Below are positions 27,601-35,898 of a DNA stretch of 64,000 nt, piece after piece. Each line of letters opens with the position of its first letter. Position 1 is the first letter of the stretch. A model generated the notes under the pieces. It did no database searches. It was not told the DNA's origin and saw only the letters and a list, made by a program, of their open reading frames with translations. The stretch comes from a bacterium UBP14_UBA6098 (GTDB lineage: Bacteria > UBP14 > UBA6098): assembly GCA_002428525.1 (NCBI GenBank), contig DIWU01000030.1, forward strand, positions 1-64,000, written 5' to 3'. A program made the translations under genes and the position numbers.

Positions 27601-30502
27601 AATCAATTATCGGCGGCTCGAAATCGAAAACTATGCGCCAAAGCGCGCGGTCGGCCGGATTCTCGAGCAAATCCGCGATGTGCGCAAGCTCGACGACCAG
27701 CGTCTCGCCGCTGGCGAAATTCCCCCCAACAAAAAGCGTGTCGTCGCGGACTGAGAGCCGAGAATCGCCATAGGACAAGGCCTCGCCGGCAACGATCAGA
27801 TCGAGGGTGGCCCAATCGACGCCATTATGGTCGGAGATTAAAATCGAGATTACCGAGTCACAGGCGAAGGGCGTAAGTTCCTCGGGCGAAAGGAGTTCCA
27901 CCGACGGCCCGCCCGACTCGACGAAGAATCGATAGCATGTGTCAAGAATATTCGGCCCACAGTAATCGGGGTCGGCCAAATCCTCCACGTGAAGGCAGAC
28001 CTCCACTGTGTCGCCGCCGGCGATATGCATTCCGGCGAGGCTCGGGCTGAAGGTGAAGACCGAACCTGTTATCGACAATGCCGGATGCGCGATATCGAAG
28101 GCGCTCCCGCCGACAGTCAGCTCGAAGGCCCCAGATAAAAGGCCGCTGACCGAATCGGCGAGGTTGAAGACAATCGGTGGGTTCAAGGCCGAAACAACCT
28201 CCATCGGTGCAGGCGAGACCGCGCCGAAAACCGGCGGGGAATAGTCCATCAGAAAACCCCAACGAAACTCGGGCATCCCGCCGAAAGGCCCGTCAGCGTT
28301 AATCAGGCGGCAACGGACACTGTCGCCGTCAGGCCACGGCACCGAGGGGACATAGCTCAGCGTCTCGCCGTCCCAGCTCACTCCGGCGCTATCGACCGTT
28401 AGGTAACCGCCGTTGATTTCGAACTCGATTGTCTCGGGGATTATTCCTCCCGGAGCCCAGAGGTAGATTTTTGTCCCTTGATAGAGACACGCGACGATCG
28501 CGCCCTCCGGAGGGTCGGCGAAGGGATCCCTGCCATCGACAAAGAAGTTCAAGCAGAACGGCTCTGAGATATTCGGTCCGCAGGTATCCGGCGAATCCGC
28601 CGCGCGGACAAGGCAGAACTCGACTGTATCGACGATATTCCAAGCCCCCGCAATTGAAGGCAGAAAAGTTAGATACGGTGCAGTCCAGCGCAGAGAGCTT
28701 CCGTCAACAGTGTAATGTGTGCCGTTGACAGTCACCTCGAGGCTTGCCGGATCGACTCCGGCGGGGGAATCCTCGATGCGGAGGCGAACCTCGCGGAGCG
28801 TGTCGTGAACCAGCGCGAATTCGGTCGGCGAGGTCGAAACCACCTGCGGCGGCGCAAGGTCGATATAGAAATCGAAGGGAACCGGCGCTGTAATATTGTT
28901 CAAGAGGCTATCGTATGCGGCGCTAAGCTGACCGCTCACGAAAGCGCCGTGCGACCAATCGTCTGCAGGCTCGAAGCGAAGTGTTTCGCCGTCCCACGAG
29001 AGGCTCGAAGATGCGGTGTTATAGGTCGCCGCGCCGATATTCATGCGGATCGAAGAGGGGATTATCCCGTCGTCGTCCTCGATCGAGAACCAAACCCCTT
29101 GGCGCGGGCAAGCACTAACAATTGCGCGCTCCGGCAGAATAAGCCCCGCTGTCGGTGGAGTCGCCGGGATATAGAAATACCAACTCGTGTCGAGTTGATT
29201 CACAGGGCAAACCGTGACGGTGTCATAACCATAGATGCCCACTGTGACTGTATCTCCGCCCTTGAGCGGTGGTATCGCCGAGGGATCGAGCCAATAGCTT
29301 GACCCATCGAAAGAAAAGGCGTCCGAAGATAGGGTAAAGACGCTGGGTGAGGAGCCGTCAACCGAGATGAAGACCAGCGTCGGGCTGTGCATCATCCCCG
29401 AGTGCGCGTCCGCGAGGCGGAAGGTGACTGTCGGGTCGAGGTCGTAACCTGCGCTCCCCGAGGGCGGGAACTCGCCGAGGAGAATCGGAGGTCGAGTGTC
29501 TATTCCGAAGCTGAAGGAAAGCGCCGGATCGAGGGGATTGCCGAAGATATCGCAGGCGTGAAGCTCGCCATTAAACCAACCGTCGCCGAAGGGCAGTAGG
29601 TCGAGTCGCAATGTCGAGGGCGGCGTCCAGTCGAGGCCGGCCGAGCCATAACGGATCGTGTCCGCGCCGAGGACAACCCAAAGCGACTCCGGCTCGATCC
29701 CGTCTGCATCCTCGATACGAAAGACCGCACCGCTGTCGGGGCAGGACATCCATTCATCAGCGGGAGGGTAGGTCAGATCGGCTATCGGGCCGCCGGAGGG
29801 CACCGAGAAACTCCAGCAAGTATCCGAGGCGTTGAAGCCGCAACCCTCGGCCAAATCCTCGGCATGGACGCAAACCTCGACAATATCGCCGCCACGGAAG
29901 AAAAGCCCCGCCAAATCGGTTCGGAATGTGAAGCGATCGCCGGCCCGCGAAACGAATGGGCTCGTGAGCGAGTAGTTCACACCGTCGATAGACAGCCGGC
30001 TCGTCGCGCGGGAGACGCCCGCCCTATCCGTGATTGTGGCTGAAATTGGCGGCCTCGGGTTCGGAATGACCGAACCCGGCGAGGGGAAGAGGTCGGTAAT
30101 ATTCGGCCCTTTTCGGTCGATATAGAAATGAAACCAAAAATCATGGGAAAAATTCCCTAAGAAATCATAAACGGGATTCATCAAGAAGGAGGCGGAATCG
30201 CCGTCTGTGAAGGTGATGGGAATCGGAAAATAGTAGAAGCTGTCGATAATGCTCGCCATGGATTCGGCCACAGCGAGCACCGACGGCGAGAACATGGAAA
30301 GGAGGATCGATTCGCGATCGATGAAGAAGCCGTCGTCCTTGATCACCATCTCGACAACGACGAATTCGCAGGAGACATATGAGCCGCTGTCCGGCCAAAC
30401 GAGCCTGACCGAGGGGGGGATTGTGTCGATAAGAGCCGGCTCGGCGAAGATTAGCTTCGAAAACGAGATGAAAAACGAGAACAAGATCGATAGCTTTTTC
30501 AT
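24602..30502 (-). CDS. Giant modular surface protein with gliding-type (type B) sorting domain
   Basis: 1966 residues. Signal peptide MKKLSILFSFFISFSKLIFA. Residues about 25-1740 hold sixteen Ig-like modules of about 105 residues in two alternating forms. Form B starts with (S/T)AC or SC after a Pro-rich linker and has DxDGI..SI (for example VSACPRQGVWFSIEDDDGI). Form A ends GGDTVEVCxxAEDLAxxCGPN...DTCWxF. Residues about 1740-1880 are further beta domains. The last 85 residues (YPNPFTPNGDGFYDRF, GIYLWVIRVDGKIYK) form a CHU_C/gliding-type C-terminal domain, unlike the type A domains of the other cargo. An adhesin or surface filament exported by a T9SS-like system is the likely role. Confidence 0.85.
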   Translation of the reverse strand: MKKLSILFSFFISFSKLIFAEPALIDTIPPSVRLVWPDSGSYVSCEFVVVEMVIKDDGFFIDRESILLSMFSPSVLAVAESMASIIDSFYYFPIPITFTDGDSASFLMNPVYDFLGNFSHDFWFHFYIDRKGPNITDLFPSPGSVIPNPRPPISATITDRAGVSRATSRLSIDGVNYSLTSPFVSRAGDRFTFRTDLAGLFFRGGDIVEVCVHAEDLAEGCGFNASDTCWSFSVPSGGPIADLTYPPADEWMSCPDSGAVFRIEDADGIEPESLWVVLGADTIRYGSAGLDWTPPSTLRLDLLPFGDGWFNGELHACDIFGNPLDPALSFSFGIDTRPPILLGEFPPSGSAGYDLDPTVTFRLADAHSGMMHSPTLVFISVDGSSPSVFTLSSDAFSFDGSSYWLDPSAIPPLKGGDTVTVGIYGYDTVTVCPVNQLDTSWYFYIPATPPTAGLILPERAIVSACPRQGVWFSIEDDDGIIPSSIRMNIGAATYNTASSSLSWDGETLRFEPADDWSHGAFVSGQLSAAYDSLLNNITAPVPFDFYIDLAPPQVVSTSPTEFALVHDTLREVRLRIEDSPAGVDPASLEVTVNGTHYTVDGSSLRWTAPYLTFLPSIAGAWNIVDTVEFCLVRAADSPDTCGPNISEPFCLNFFVDGRDPFADPPEGAIVACLYQGTKIYLWAPGGIIPETIEFEINGGYLTVDSAGVSWDGETLSYVPSVPWPDGDSVRCRLINADGPFGGMPEFRWGFLMDYSPPVFGAVSPAPMEVVSALNPPIVFNLADSVSGLLSGAFELTVGGSAFDIAHPALSITGSVFTFSPSLAGMHIAGGDTVEVCLHVEDLADPDYCGPNILDTCYRFFVESGGPSVELLSPEELTPFACDSVISILISDHNGVDWATLDLIVAGEALSYGDSRLSVRDDTLFVGGNFASGETLVVELAHIADLLENPADRALWRIVFDFEPPIIDWLYPSEDTTLTTLSPVVRARVRDLVSGWNWSLDPPTAFTTTGDTILITPSGITAYDTLEFCISACDSAVCPNCAGSCRRFFIDTAPPTADLVVPIDSVRSACDPQRVVILLADPSGISATGLVAFFGADTVTLSDPRLRLLGDSLIFEPTSAFPAGEVRVGIIHLEDRWGNVLSGYSAIFYSISSPGIIALTPSPGTSSATVSPTVEAASAGADSAWIEVDGVVHLIGGMGLSFDGSIISLEASTVGLSWVAGDTVEVCAGFANFAELCGPAVAETCWSFFILYSPPHCEVLYPECRRWSACRDQGIEMLLSDEEGIDTASIEFTVNGAPYGIGSPELSFDPTGGILEFSPSTDWTGDSLVFCLTSVSDILGAVSGDLPLCCTIFLDFAPPGIEAIPFGGSYLPIPLDTFEFILRDLGSGAVLDSASLNGLWFDPSDEELFFADSIGRFYFWEHLSADPPESITVCASASDLTISCGPNDTTICWRYGLNITAPILSMIFPQNGSITSCAAGPLVFTAIDPDGIDTESVVLIIDGESSPDSCLSFSGDTIRFAPGTPWPHGSVVCGSLTVADPLGSTSAPLDFCITIDIEPPSIVTATPTGAVLDTFAEIRLVALDAPAGVDYSSPVVLVDGDTAVFVWRGDTLSIDRAPFGLCEFDTVDVRVIGLADLATTCGANTLADTAWSFTIADDDTAPPAVVSLSPSYARLGLPFSISAWLSDSSGVYSAYILWAVDSFFEPESLALYDLEPGLWATAEGIDISSGEALFVRLCATDGDFDCENPADRSSGCSDFEIPLYPIGLVAAPYNNAPWNPSDEFGLELCAGEEFAAVLAYFNPETVSVRVDSYTSAGDSVFRVGAWADSLVEPGDSIYLPVFVFAGEPGNFSDTIYFFDSALGYPVAVETIWANIVLCEFRAYPNPFTPNGDGFYDRFIIELPLGGEVEINIYRLEGIRVASLTGDGRFYSWDGNDDFNRPQPPGIYLWVIRVDGKIYKHGSVTLAR

Positions 30503-30559
30503 AGTCGAACCGTAACCTTTTAAGGATAACTATATGAATAAAATAAATTTATTAGTGAT

Positions 30560-30587
30560 AATATAAAGTAATTTTTTATATGGTCAA
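30560..30587 (-). promoter_or_regulatory. Probable promoter of the giant-protein operon
   Basis: On the minus strand TTGACC (30587-30582), a 16-bp AT-rich spacer and TATATT (30565-30560) precede the start codon at 30502 by about 58 bp. The region is very AT-rich compared with the coding DNA around it. Confidence 0.5.
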
Positions 30588-30632
30588 GTCCGATTTCGCC
30601 AAAACTTAAAAGACCGTCAAAGATGCGCATCT

Positions 30633-31661
30633 TCAACGAAGAAAGTTCAGCGAGCCGGGGGCAATTATGAGGGGCACCTTATTAATAAGGCGGACAATAT
30701 AGAAGGCGTAAACAAGCAAGAGCCCAAGCCCCTCGGTTCTATCAAGCTTGCCGCCGGAGCGAAGTAGTGGAAGCAGTATTATCGAGAGGCCAATCATGAT
30801 CGGGAAATCATACATCAAAACCTCGCGCTCGATCGGGAAATTACCTACAACAATTGCCGGCACACCGGCAACAATCAATGAATTGAAAAAATTGGAGCCG
30901 ATGATATTTCCGACAGAGATGTCGGGTTCGTTTTTATATGCCGCAACTATCGAGGTGGCCAGCTCGGGAAGGCTTGTTCCGAGGGCGACAATCGTCGAGC
31001 CGATAATTATTTCGCTAATACCCATAACCCTCGCTATATGTGTAGCGGAGGTGACTGTCATATCCGCCCCGAAGACAAGCCCTGCAAGCCCGAGGGCTAC
31101 CAAGAGCAAGTCGGTGACGAAGGTCTGGTTTGCACGGGCTTCGGCTATTTCGTCCTTAGAACTTACCTCGTCCATCTCGATAGCGAGTTCATCGGGCAAA
31201 AAACGCCGCCCCTTGGATATTTCGGGGAAAATGGCTATAAAGAAAAAAGCTAAAAAGGTAAAAACAAGAATAAGCCCTTCTATCAACGAGAGCGACGAAT
31301 TGCCGCAAAAAAGAAAGAGCATAATTCCCGAAAAGATAGTCGCAGGAACCTCTATTCGCACCGTTCTATCCTCGACTCTTAGAGGGGAGAGGATAGCCGC
31401 GAGGCCGAGAATGATCCCCATATTGGCGATATTTGAACCGACTATATTTCCGAGGGCGATAGATGGAGAACCTCTATAGGCCGCGGTGATCGAAACAACC
31501 AATTCGGGAGTCGAGGTTCCGAACGCGACGATAGTCAGGCCGATCACAAGCGGATGAATTCCAAGCGAAATAGCGAGCCTTTTCGAGCCGCGAACGAGGC
31601 CCTCCGCGGCAACATAGAGGATAACAACTCCCCCAACAAGTTTGAGTATTTCGTTAAACAT
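30633..31661 (-). CDS. CaCA-family cation exchanger (Na+/Ca2+, YrbG-like)
   Basis: 342 residues, inner membrane. Two homologous halves, each with the signature alpha repeat: AFGTSTPELVVSITAAYRG with GNIVGSNIANMGIILG, and ALGTSLPELATSIVAAYKN with GNIIGSNFFNSLIVAG. An acidic cytosolic loop (about 160-180) joins the halves. It exports Ca2+ in exchange for Na+ or H+ by family analogy. It overlaps surE by 8 bp and is probably co-transcribed. A second, shorter paralog is at 33567-34508. Confidence 0.88.
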   Translation of the reverse strand: MFNEILKLVGGVVILYVAAEGLVRGSKRLAISLGIHPLVIGLTIVAFGTSTPELVVSITAAYRGSPSIALGNIVGSNIANMGIILGLAAILSPLRVEDRTVRIEVPATIFSGIMLFLFCGNSSLSLIEGLILVFTFLAFFFIAIFPEISKGRRFLPDELAIEMDEVSSKDEIAEARANQTFVTDLLLVALGLAGLVFGADMTVTSATHIARVMGISEIIIGSTIVALGTSLPELATSIVAAYKNEPDISVGNIIGSNFFNSLIVAGVPAIVVGNFPIEREVLMYDFPIMIGLSIILLPLLRSGGKLDRTEGLGLLLVYAFYIVRLINKVPLIIAPGSLNFLR

Positions 31662-32430
31662 CGGCCTTCCAGTTCTCGTCGAGTCTCCACTCTGAGAGGC
31701 TCCCTAAAAAACCTTTGGCGGTGAGGTTATAATGCACCGGCGTCACGGAGATATATCCCTCGGCAAGGGCGCGGACATCGTGGTCCCTGCGGCCGTCGTC
31801 GGCGACCATCGTTCCGCACATCCAATAGTAGCGTTGTCCTCGCGGATCGGTTCGTTCCTCGAAGAAATCGTTGAAGTTGGTTTTGCCCTGAGTCGTAACC
31901 ATAACGCCCTGAATTTGATCTCTTGGAAGATTCGGGACATTGACATTCAGCAGAATCCCCTCGGGCAGGCCTTTTTCGAGCACCTTCTCCGCGATTAGCC
32001 GTGCAAAGTCCGCGGCGGTTTGGAAATGGCCGTCGATTCTTGAATCAAGCGAGACAGCTATCGAGGGCACAGAGAGCATACTGCCCTCGGTTGCGGCCGA
32101 GACTGTCCCTGAATAGATCAGGCTTCCGCCGACATTCGCGCCGAGGTTTATTCCCGAGATCACGAGACGCGGTGGCTCGGGCATAATAGAGCGAATCGCG
32201 AGTTTCACGGCATCGGCGGGGGTTCCGCTTGTGGCGAAGCCGAAGAATCCGCCGTTGCGGTCTATTCTCGTGACTCGAAGGGGGCTTGACAGGGTTATCG
32301 CATGGCCAACGGCGGATTGTTCCCTGTCCGGCGCGACAACAACCACCTCATCGATGCGCTTCATTGCCTCGACGAGGAAACTGAGTCCGGTGGCATAAAT
32401 GCCGTCGTCGTTGGTTATCAATATTGCCAT
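31654..32430 (-). CDS. surE: 5'/3'-nucleotidase SurE
   Basis: 258 residues. Removes phosphate from nucleoside monophosphates in the stationary-phase survival pathway. The N-terminal metal site is ILITNDDGIYATG. The conserved block SGINLGANVGGSLIYSGTVS (about 95-114) supplies the metal Asn, and SVPSIAVSLDSR follows. Length is normal. The ATG is in an AT-rich leader without a strong Shine-Dalgarno sequence. It overlaps the downstream exchanger gene by 8 bp. Confidence 0.93.
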   Translation of the reverse strand: MAILITNDDGIYATGLSFLVEAMKRIDEVVVVAPDREQSAVGHAITLSSPLRVTRIDRNGGFFGFATSGTPADAVKLAIRSIMPEPPRLVISGINLGANVGGSLIYSGTVSAATEGSMLSVPSIAVSLDSRIDGHFQTAADFARLIAEKVLEKGLPEGILLNVNVPNLPRDQIQGVMVTTQGKTNFNDFFEERTDPRGQRYYWMCGTMVADDGRRDHDVRALAEGYISVTPVHYNLTAKGFLGSLSEWRLDENWKADV

Positions 32431-32725
32431 TTTAAACTAAGCGAAGTTTACTCACTTTAAATTTTACGCATAAATTTCACTTGAGCAATCGGTTTTTCGA
32501 TGCCCGCGACTAAAAAATCGGCGGGGAGGGCGAGAGAATGAGGCCGTGGCCGTGGCGCATATAGACTCGTTCCCTCCCCGTTTTCGGAAGAACGACAACG
32601 CATTAGCTATGCCATGTATCAAGATAGCGCTATCCTATTGGAATAAAACAAGATAGCGCGCTTGGGATTGCAAGGGCTCTTGAACCGAAGGCTCGAAAAT
32701 GAACCTACAGGAACACTATAGGGCG
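32431..32725. other. Intergenic region with hairpin and repeated AAGATAGCGC
   Basis: 295 bp between surE and the exonuclease III gene. Besides the hairpin at 32522-32580 it holds AAGATAGCGC twice (32620-32629 region and 32650-32659), the first inside the perfect 12-bp palindrome GATAGCGCTATC. An AAACT/AGTTT inverted repeat lies just upstream of surE. No gene is evident; the palindrome could be an operator. Confidence 0.4.
32512..32584 (-). terminator. Probable terminator after the exonuclease III gene
   Basis: CGGGGAGGG (32522-32530) pairs perfectly with CCCTCCCCG (32572-32580), with an inner CGAG/CTCG stem. On the minus strand it is followed by CCGATTTTTT (A-run at 32512-32517), and on the plus strand by TTTTC, so it could work both ways. 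The long loop and the 140-bp distance from the gene end leave room for a small RNA instead. Confidence 0.5.
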
Positions 32726-33487
32726 TCAATCGAGGCAGATTCCGATGGGGCAATGGTCGCTTCCGAGCACATCGCTTTGGATGAAAGAGTCCTTTACTTC
32801 GGGCAAGAATTCACGGTTGACGAGGAAGTAGTCGATACGCCAGCCGACATCCCGCGCGCGCGCACCGGTGCGGTAGTCCCACCAAGTCCAAGCCTTTTTT
32901 TCGGGATAGGCCTCTCTGAAGGTGTCGGCGAGGCCGGAGGAAATAAACATATCAAACGATCTGCGTTCGATATCCATGAAGCCGCTGTGGTTACGGTTCG
33001 CCTCGGGGTTTGAGAGGTCGATCTCGTTGTGAGCCGTGTTGAAATCGCCGGTAATTATTACATTGCGGCCATCGGCGCGGAGTTTCGAGACGAATTCCAA
33101 CATGGCAGAGTAATATTCGAGCTTGTATTTAAGCCTCTCGGGCCCCATTCCGCCGTTGGGAAAATAGCCGTTGATAAGGACGAATCGGCCGAGATCGGCG
33201 ACCAATGTTCGCCCCTCGGAATCGAATTTCGGCAGACCAAATCCGTCGCGCACCTCGGGCGCTTCGGCCTTGATGAACATCGCAACGCCGGAATAGCCCT
33301 TTTTTTCGGCGTGAGACCAGAAGGCTTTATAGCCGAGAGATGAATCGAGTTCGGCCGGGATATTGTCAGCCTGAAGCTTCGTTTCTTGGAGGCAAAGGAT
33401 ATCCGGTGCTTCCCGCCCGAGCCATTCGAGAAAGCCCTTCTTTAGAACAGCGCGTAAGCCGTTGACATTCCAAGAGATAATCCTCAT
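32726..33487 (-). CDS. xth: Exodeoxyribonuclease III / AP endonuclease
   Basis: 253 residues of the exonuclease III family; cuts 5' to abasic sites in base-excision repair. Motifs in order: MRIISWNVNGLRAVLKKGF, LCLQETKLQ (catalytic Glu), INGYFPNGG, ITGDFNTAHNEIDLSNP (Asp and Asn), WWDYRTGARARDVGWRIDYF, and the terminal SDHCPIGICLD with the catalytic Asp-His. Full length. Its start follows an 80-bp gap after the exchanger gene at 33567. Confidence 0.93.
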   Translation of the reverse strand: MRIISWNVNGLRAVLKKGFLEWLGREAPDILCLQETKLQADNIPAELDSSLGYKAFWSHAEKKGYSGVAMFIKAEAPEVRDGFGLPKFDSEGRTLVADLGRFVLINGYFPNGGMGPERLKYKLEYYSAMLEFVSKLRADGRNVIITGDFNTAHNEIDLSNPEANRNHSGFMDIERRSFDMFISSGLADTFREAYPEKKAWTWWDYRTGARARDVGWRIDYFLVNREFLPEVKDSFIQSDVLGSDHCPIGICLD

Positions 33488-33566
33488 CGGACTCCTTCGG
33501 TGAAAAGCAGATATATTGTTGAAATATAATCTGTTTGCGGCCGGTAATCAAGTGCAAAGCTAATGT

Positions 33567-34508
33567 TTACAACAAGATTATGATAAGATAAGCGCAGTAT
33601 AGCACAAGAAATAAGATTCCCTCCCAGCGGTCGATTTTCCGCAACTTCCCGGTGAACATAGTGACGAAAAGGAGGATTGAGGCGACGATGGACACGGCTA
33701 TGTCGAGATTTGCGCCGGGGGGTGACAAGGTTGGGCGAATCAGCGACGATACGCCGAGGATCATAAGGATGTTGAAGATATTCGATCCGACGATATTGCC
33801 GACGGCGATATCCGGTTTTTTCCGATAGGCCGCTATAGCGGAGGTTGCCAGTTCGGGAAGCGAGGTTCCGCCGGAGATAATTGTGAGGGCGATAATCCTC
33901 TCACTGATTCCGGCGGCTTCGGCAATTACGACCGAGCTATCTACAACCAGCTTGCCTCCGGCCATCAGACCGATGAGACCTCCAAAGATAAGCCCGGCGA
34001 TTTTCAGGCCGGAGTGGGAGTTCACGGAACTTGCATGCTCGAACTTGATCTCGGATATAATGAAAATATAGCCGATGAAGGTCGAGAATAGAATCAGCAG
34101 GATAATGCCGTCGATACGCGAGAGTGTTGGAGAGGGGGTCAAACCGACATTAAGGAGGATTAAAAGAACTATCGCGGAGATAAGCGCGAAGGGTATCTCG
34201 CGCCAGACTGTGTTTCGGTCAACAGAGAGCGGAAAGATAAGCGAGGATATGCCGAGGATCAGGAAAATATTGAAGATATTGCTTCCGACGACATTGCCGA
34301 GGACAATAGAGTCGTGTCCCTCGAGGGCGGCGACGATATTGACAACCAACTCCGGCGAGGATGTCCCAAAGGCAACGACAGACAGGGCGATAACTATCTC
34401 CGGCACGGAGAGCATCTTGGCCAAAGCCGAGGCCCCGCGAACAAGGGCCTCACCTCCAAGGATTAGCGCGGCCAATCCGGCTATAAAAAGAAGAATGTTC
34501 AGAGCCAT
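33567..34508 (-). CDS. CaCA-family cation exchanger, second paralog
   Basis: 313 residues with about ten membrane segments. The two alpha repeats are AFGTSSPELVVNIVAALEG with GNVVGSNIFNIFLILG, and ISGGTSLPELATSAIAAYRK with GNIVGSNIFNILMILG. Same family as the protein at 30633-31661 but only moderately similar. It starts 12 bp after the acyl-CoA dehydrogenase stop and may be the last gene of the long ribosomal-protein run. Confidence 0.88.
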   Translation of the reverse strand: MALNILLFIAGLAALILGGEALVRGASALAKMLSVPEIVIALSVVAFGTSSPELVVNIVAALEGHDSIVLGNVVGSNIFNIFLILGISSLIFPLSVDRNTVWREIPFALISAIVLLILLNVGLTPSPTLSRIDGIILLILFSTFIGYIFIISEIKFEHASSVNSHSGLKIAGLIFGGLIGLMAGGKLVVDSSVVIAEAAGISERIIALTIISGGTSLPELATSAIAAYRKKPDIAVGNIVGSNIFNILMILGVSSLIRPTLSPPGANLDIAVSIVASILLFVTMFTGKLRKIDRWEGILFLVLYCAYLIIILL

Positions 34509-34519
34509 AAGCTCACCGG

Positions 34520-35674
34520 TCAGCGTTTCTTTGCGGCTTCTTTAATCAGCGACTTGCCGATAACATCGCGCTGGATCTGGTTCGTGCCTTCATAGATCTG
34601 TGTGATCTTTGCGTCGCGCATCATCTTCTCGACAGGATATTCGCGCATATAGCCGTAACCGCCGAAGATCTGCACCGCGTCGGTAGTCACCGACATCGCG
34701 ACATCGCTGGCGTAGAGCTTGGCCATTGCCGACAGTTTGGAGATATCCTTTTCGCCCTTGTCGATCTTCGCGGCGACATCATAGATGAAGGCCCTCGCGG
34801 TCTCGACCTTTGTGGCCATATCGGCGAGCATCCACTGCAGACCCTGATTCGCGATGACCGGCCGGCCGAACTGCTCGCGCTGGCGGGCATAGTCGATAGC
34901 GGCTTCGAGCGCACCGCGCGCAATACCGATCGCCTGCGAGGCGACACCGGGTCTTGATTTGTCCAAAGTGCCCATAGCGACTAAGAAGCCCATGCCCTCG
35001 CGGGCAATCAGGTTTTCCGCCGGGATTCGGCAGTTCTGGAAGATCAGCTCGCGCGTCGCGCTGGCTCGGATTCCCATCTTGTCTTCCTTTTTGCCGTAGG
35101 AGAATCCCTCGGTTCCGTCCTCGACGATGAAGGCCGAGGCGCCGCGCGCGCCCTTGCTCGGGTCGGTCAGGGCGATGACCGTGTAAATCTTGGCCTCGCC
35201 GCCGTTGGTGATCCACTGCTTGGTTCCGTCGAGGATATAGGAATCGCCGTCGCGACGGGCTGTAGTGCGGATTCCGCCGGCATCGGAGCCGGCATTCGGC
35301 TCTGTGAGTGCGAAGGCGGTAAGCGCCTCGCCGGAGGCGATTATAGGAAGGTATTTCTCCTTTTGTGCCTGTGAGCCGAAAAGAAGAATCGGCATAGCCC
35401 CGAGGCCGGTGGCCGCGAAGGAAAGCGATATTCCGCCGCAAGCGGTGGAAAGCTCCTCGGTGACGATCGCCATCTCGGTGATCCCGCCGCCGAAGCCGCC
35501 AAACTCTTCCGGAATGAAGACTCCGAAGAGGTCGGCGTTACGGATCTCCTCGACTATCTCCCAGGGGAACTCGCCGCAATGGTCGTAATGCTCGCGAACC
35601 GGCACGATCTTTTCGACCGCGATCCGGCGCGCAAGCTCTCGGATCATCTCTTGTTCTTCGGTGAAGAAGGGCAT
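34520..35674 (-). CDS. Acyl-CoA dehydrogenase (FAD-dependent)
   Basis: 384 residues, full length. Oxidises acyl-CoA to the trans-2-enoyl form and passes electrons to ETF. Visible: FTEEQEMIRELARRIA at the start, the FAD-binding FALTEPNAGSDAG (about 130) and YILDGTKQWITNGGEA, QAIGIARGALEAAIDYARQR (about 250), and the catalytic-base region IFGGYGYMREYPVEKMMRDAKITQIYEGTNQIQRD near the end, where the Glu of YEGTNQIQ is typical of short-chain (butyryl-CoA) enzymes. Substrate chain length is inferred only. Confidence 0.92.
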   Translation of the reverse strand: MPFFTEEQEMIRELARRIAVEKIVPVREHYDHCGEFPWEIVEEIRNADLFGVFIPEEFGGFGGGITEMAIVTEELSTACGGISLSFAATGLGAMPILLFGSQAQKEKYLPIIASGEALTAFALTEPNAGSDAGGIRTTARRDGDSYILDGTKQWITNGGEAKIYTVIALTDPSKGARGASAFIVEDGTEGFSYGKKEDKMGIRASATRELIFQNCRIPAENLIAREGMGFLVAMGTLDKSRPGVASQAIGIARGALEAAIDYARQREQFGRPVIANQGLQWMLADMATKVETARAFIYDVAAKIDKGEKDISKLSAMAKLYASDVAMSVTTDAVQIFGGYGYMREYPVEKMMRDAKITQIYEGTNQIQRDVIGKSLIKEAAKKR

Positions 35675-35686
35675 ATAGCCTCCTTG

Positions 35687-35890
35687 CTATTTGTTTTTAG
35701 CCTGTGCGAGGTCGATTACCAGCCTGCCTCCCGAGGCGATATTTTCAAGCGCATTCTCTTTCAGTATAAGCACAATCGCTTCGGGGTTGATTTTGTAAAA
35801 CTCTGCGACGAGCTTCGTCACCTTATCGGCGAAATCTCGTTTGCGGTCGATGTCGCAGACCTTCGGTCCATCGATTGTTATAATGGGCAT
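35687..35890 (-). CDS. 4-oxalocrotonate tautomerase family protein
   Basis: 67 residues starting MPIITIDGPKV; after removal of Met the N-terminal Pro is the general base of this family. KRDFADKVTKLVAEFYKI forms the helix and ILKENALENIASGG resembles the active-site loop. Physiological substrate unknown. It lies between the acyl-CoA dehydrogenase and the HicB-like gene with gaps of 12 and 8 bp. Confidence 0.75.
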   Translation of the reverse strand: MPIITIDGPKVCDIDRKRDFADKVTKLVAEFYKINPEAIVLILKENALENIASGGRLVIDLAQAKNK

Positions 35891-35898
35891 GGTTTTTC

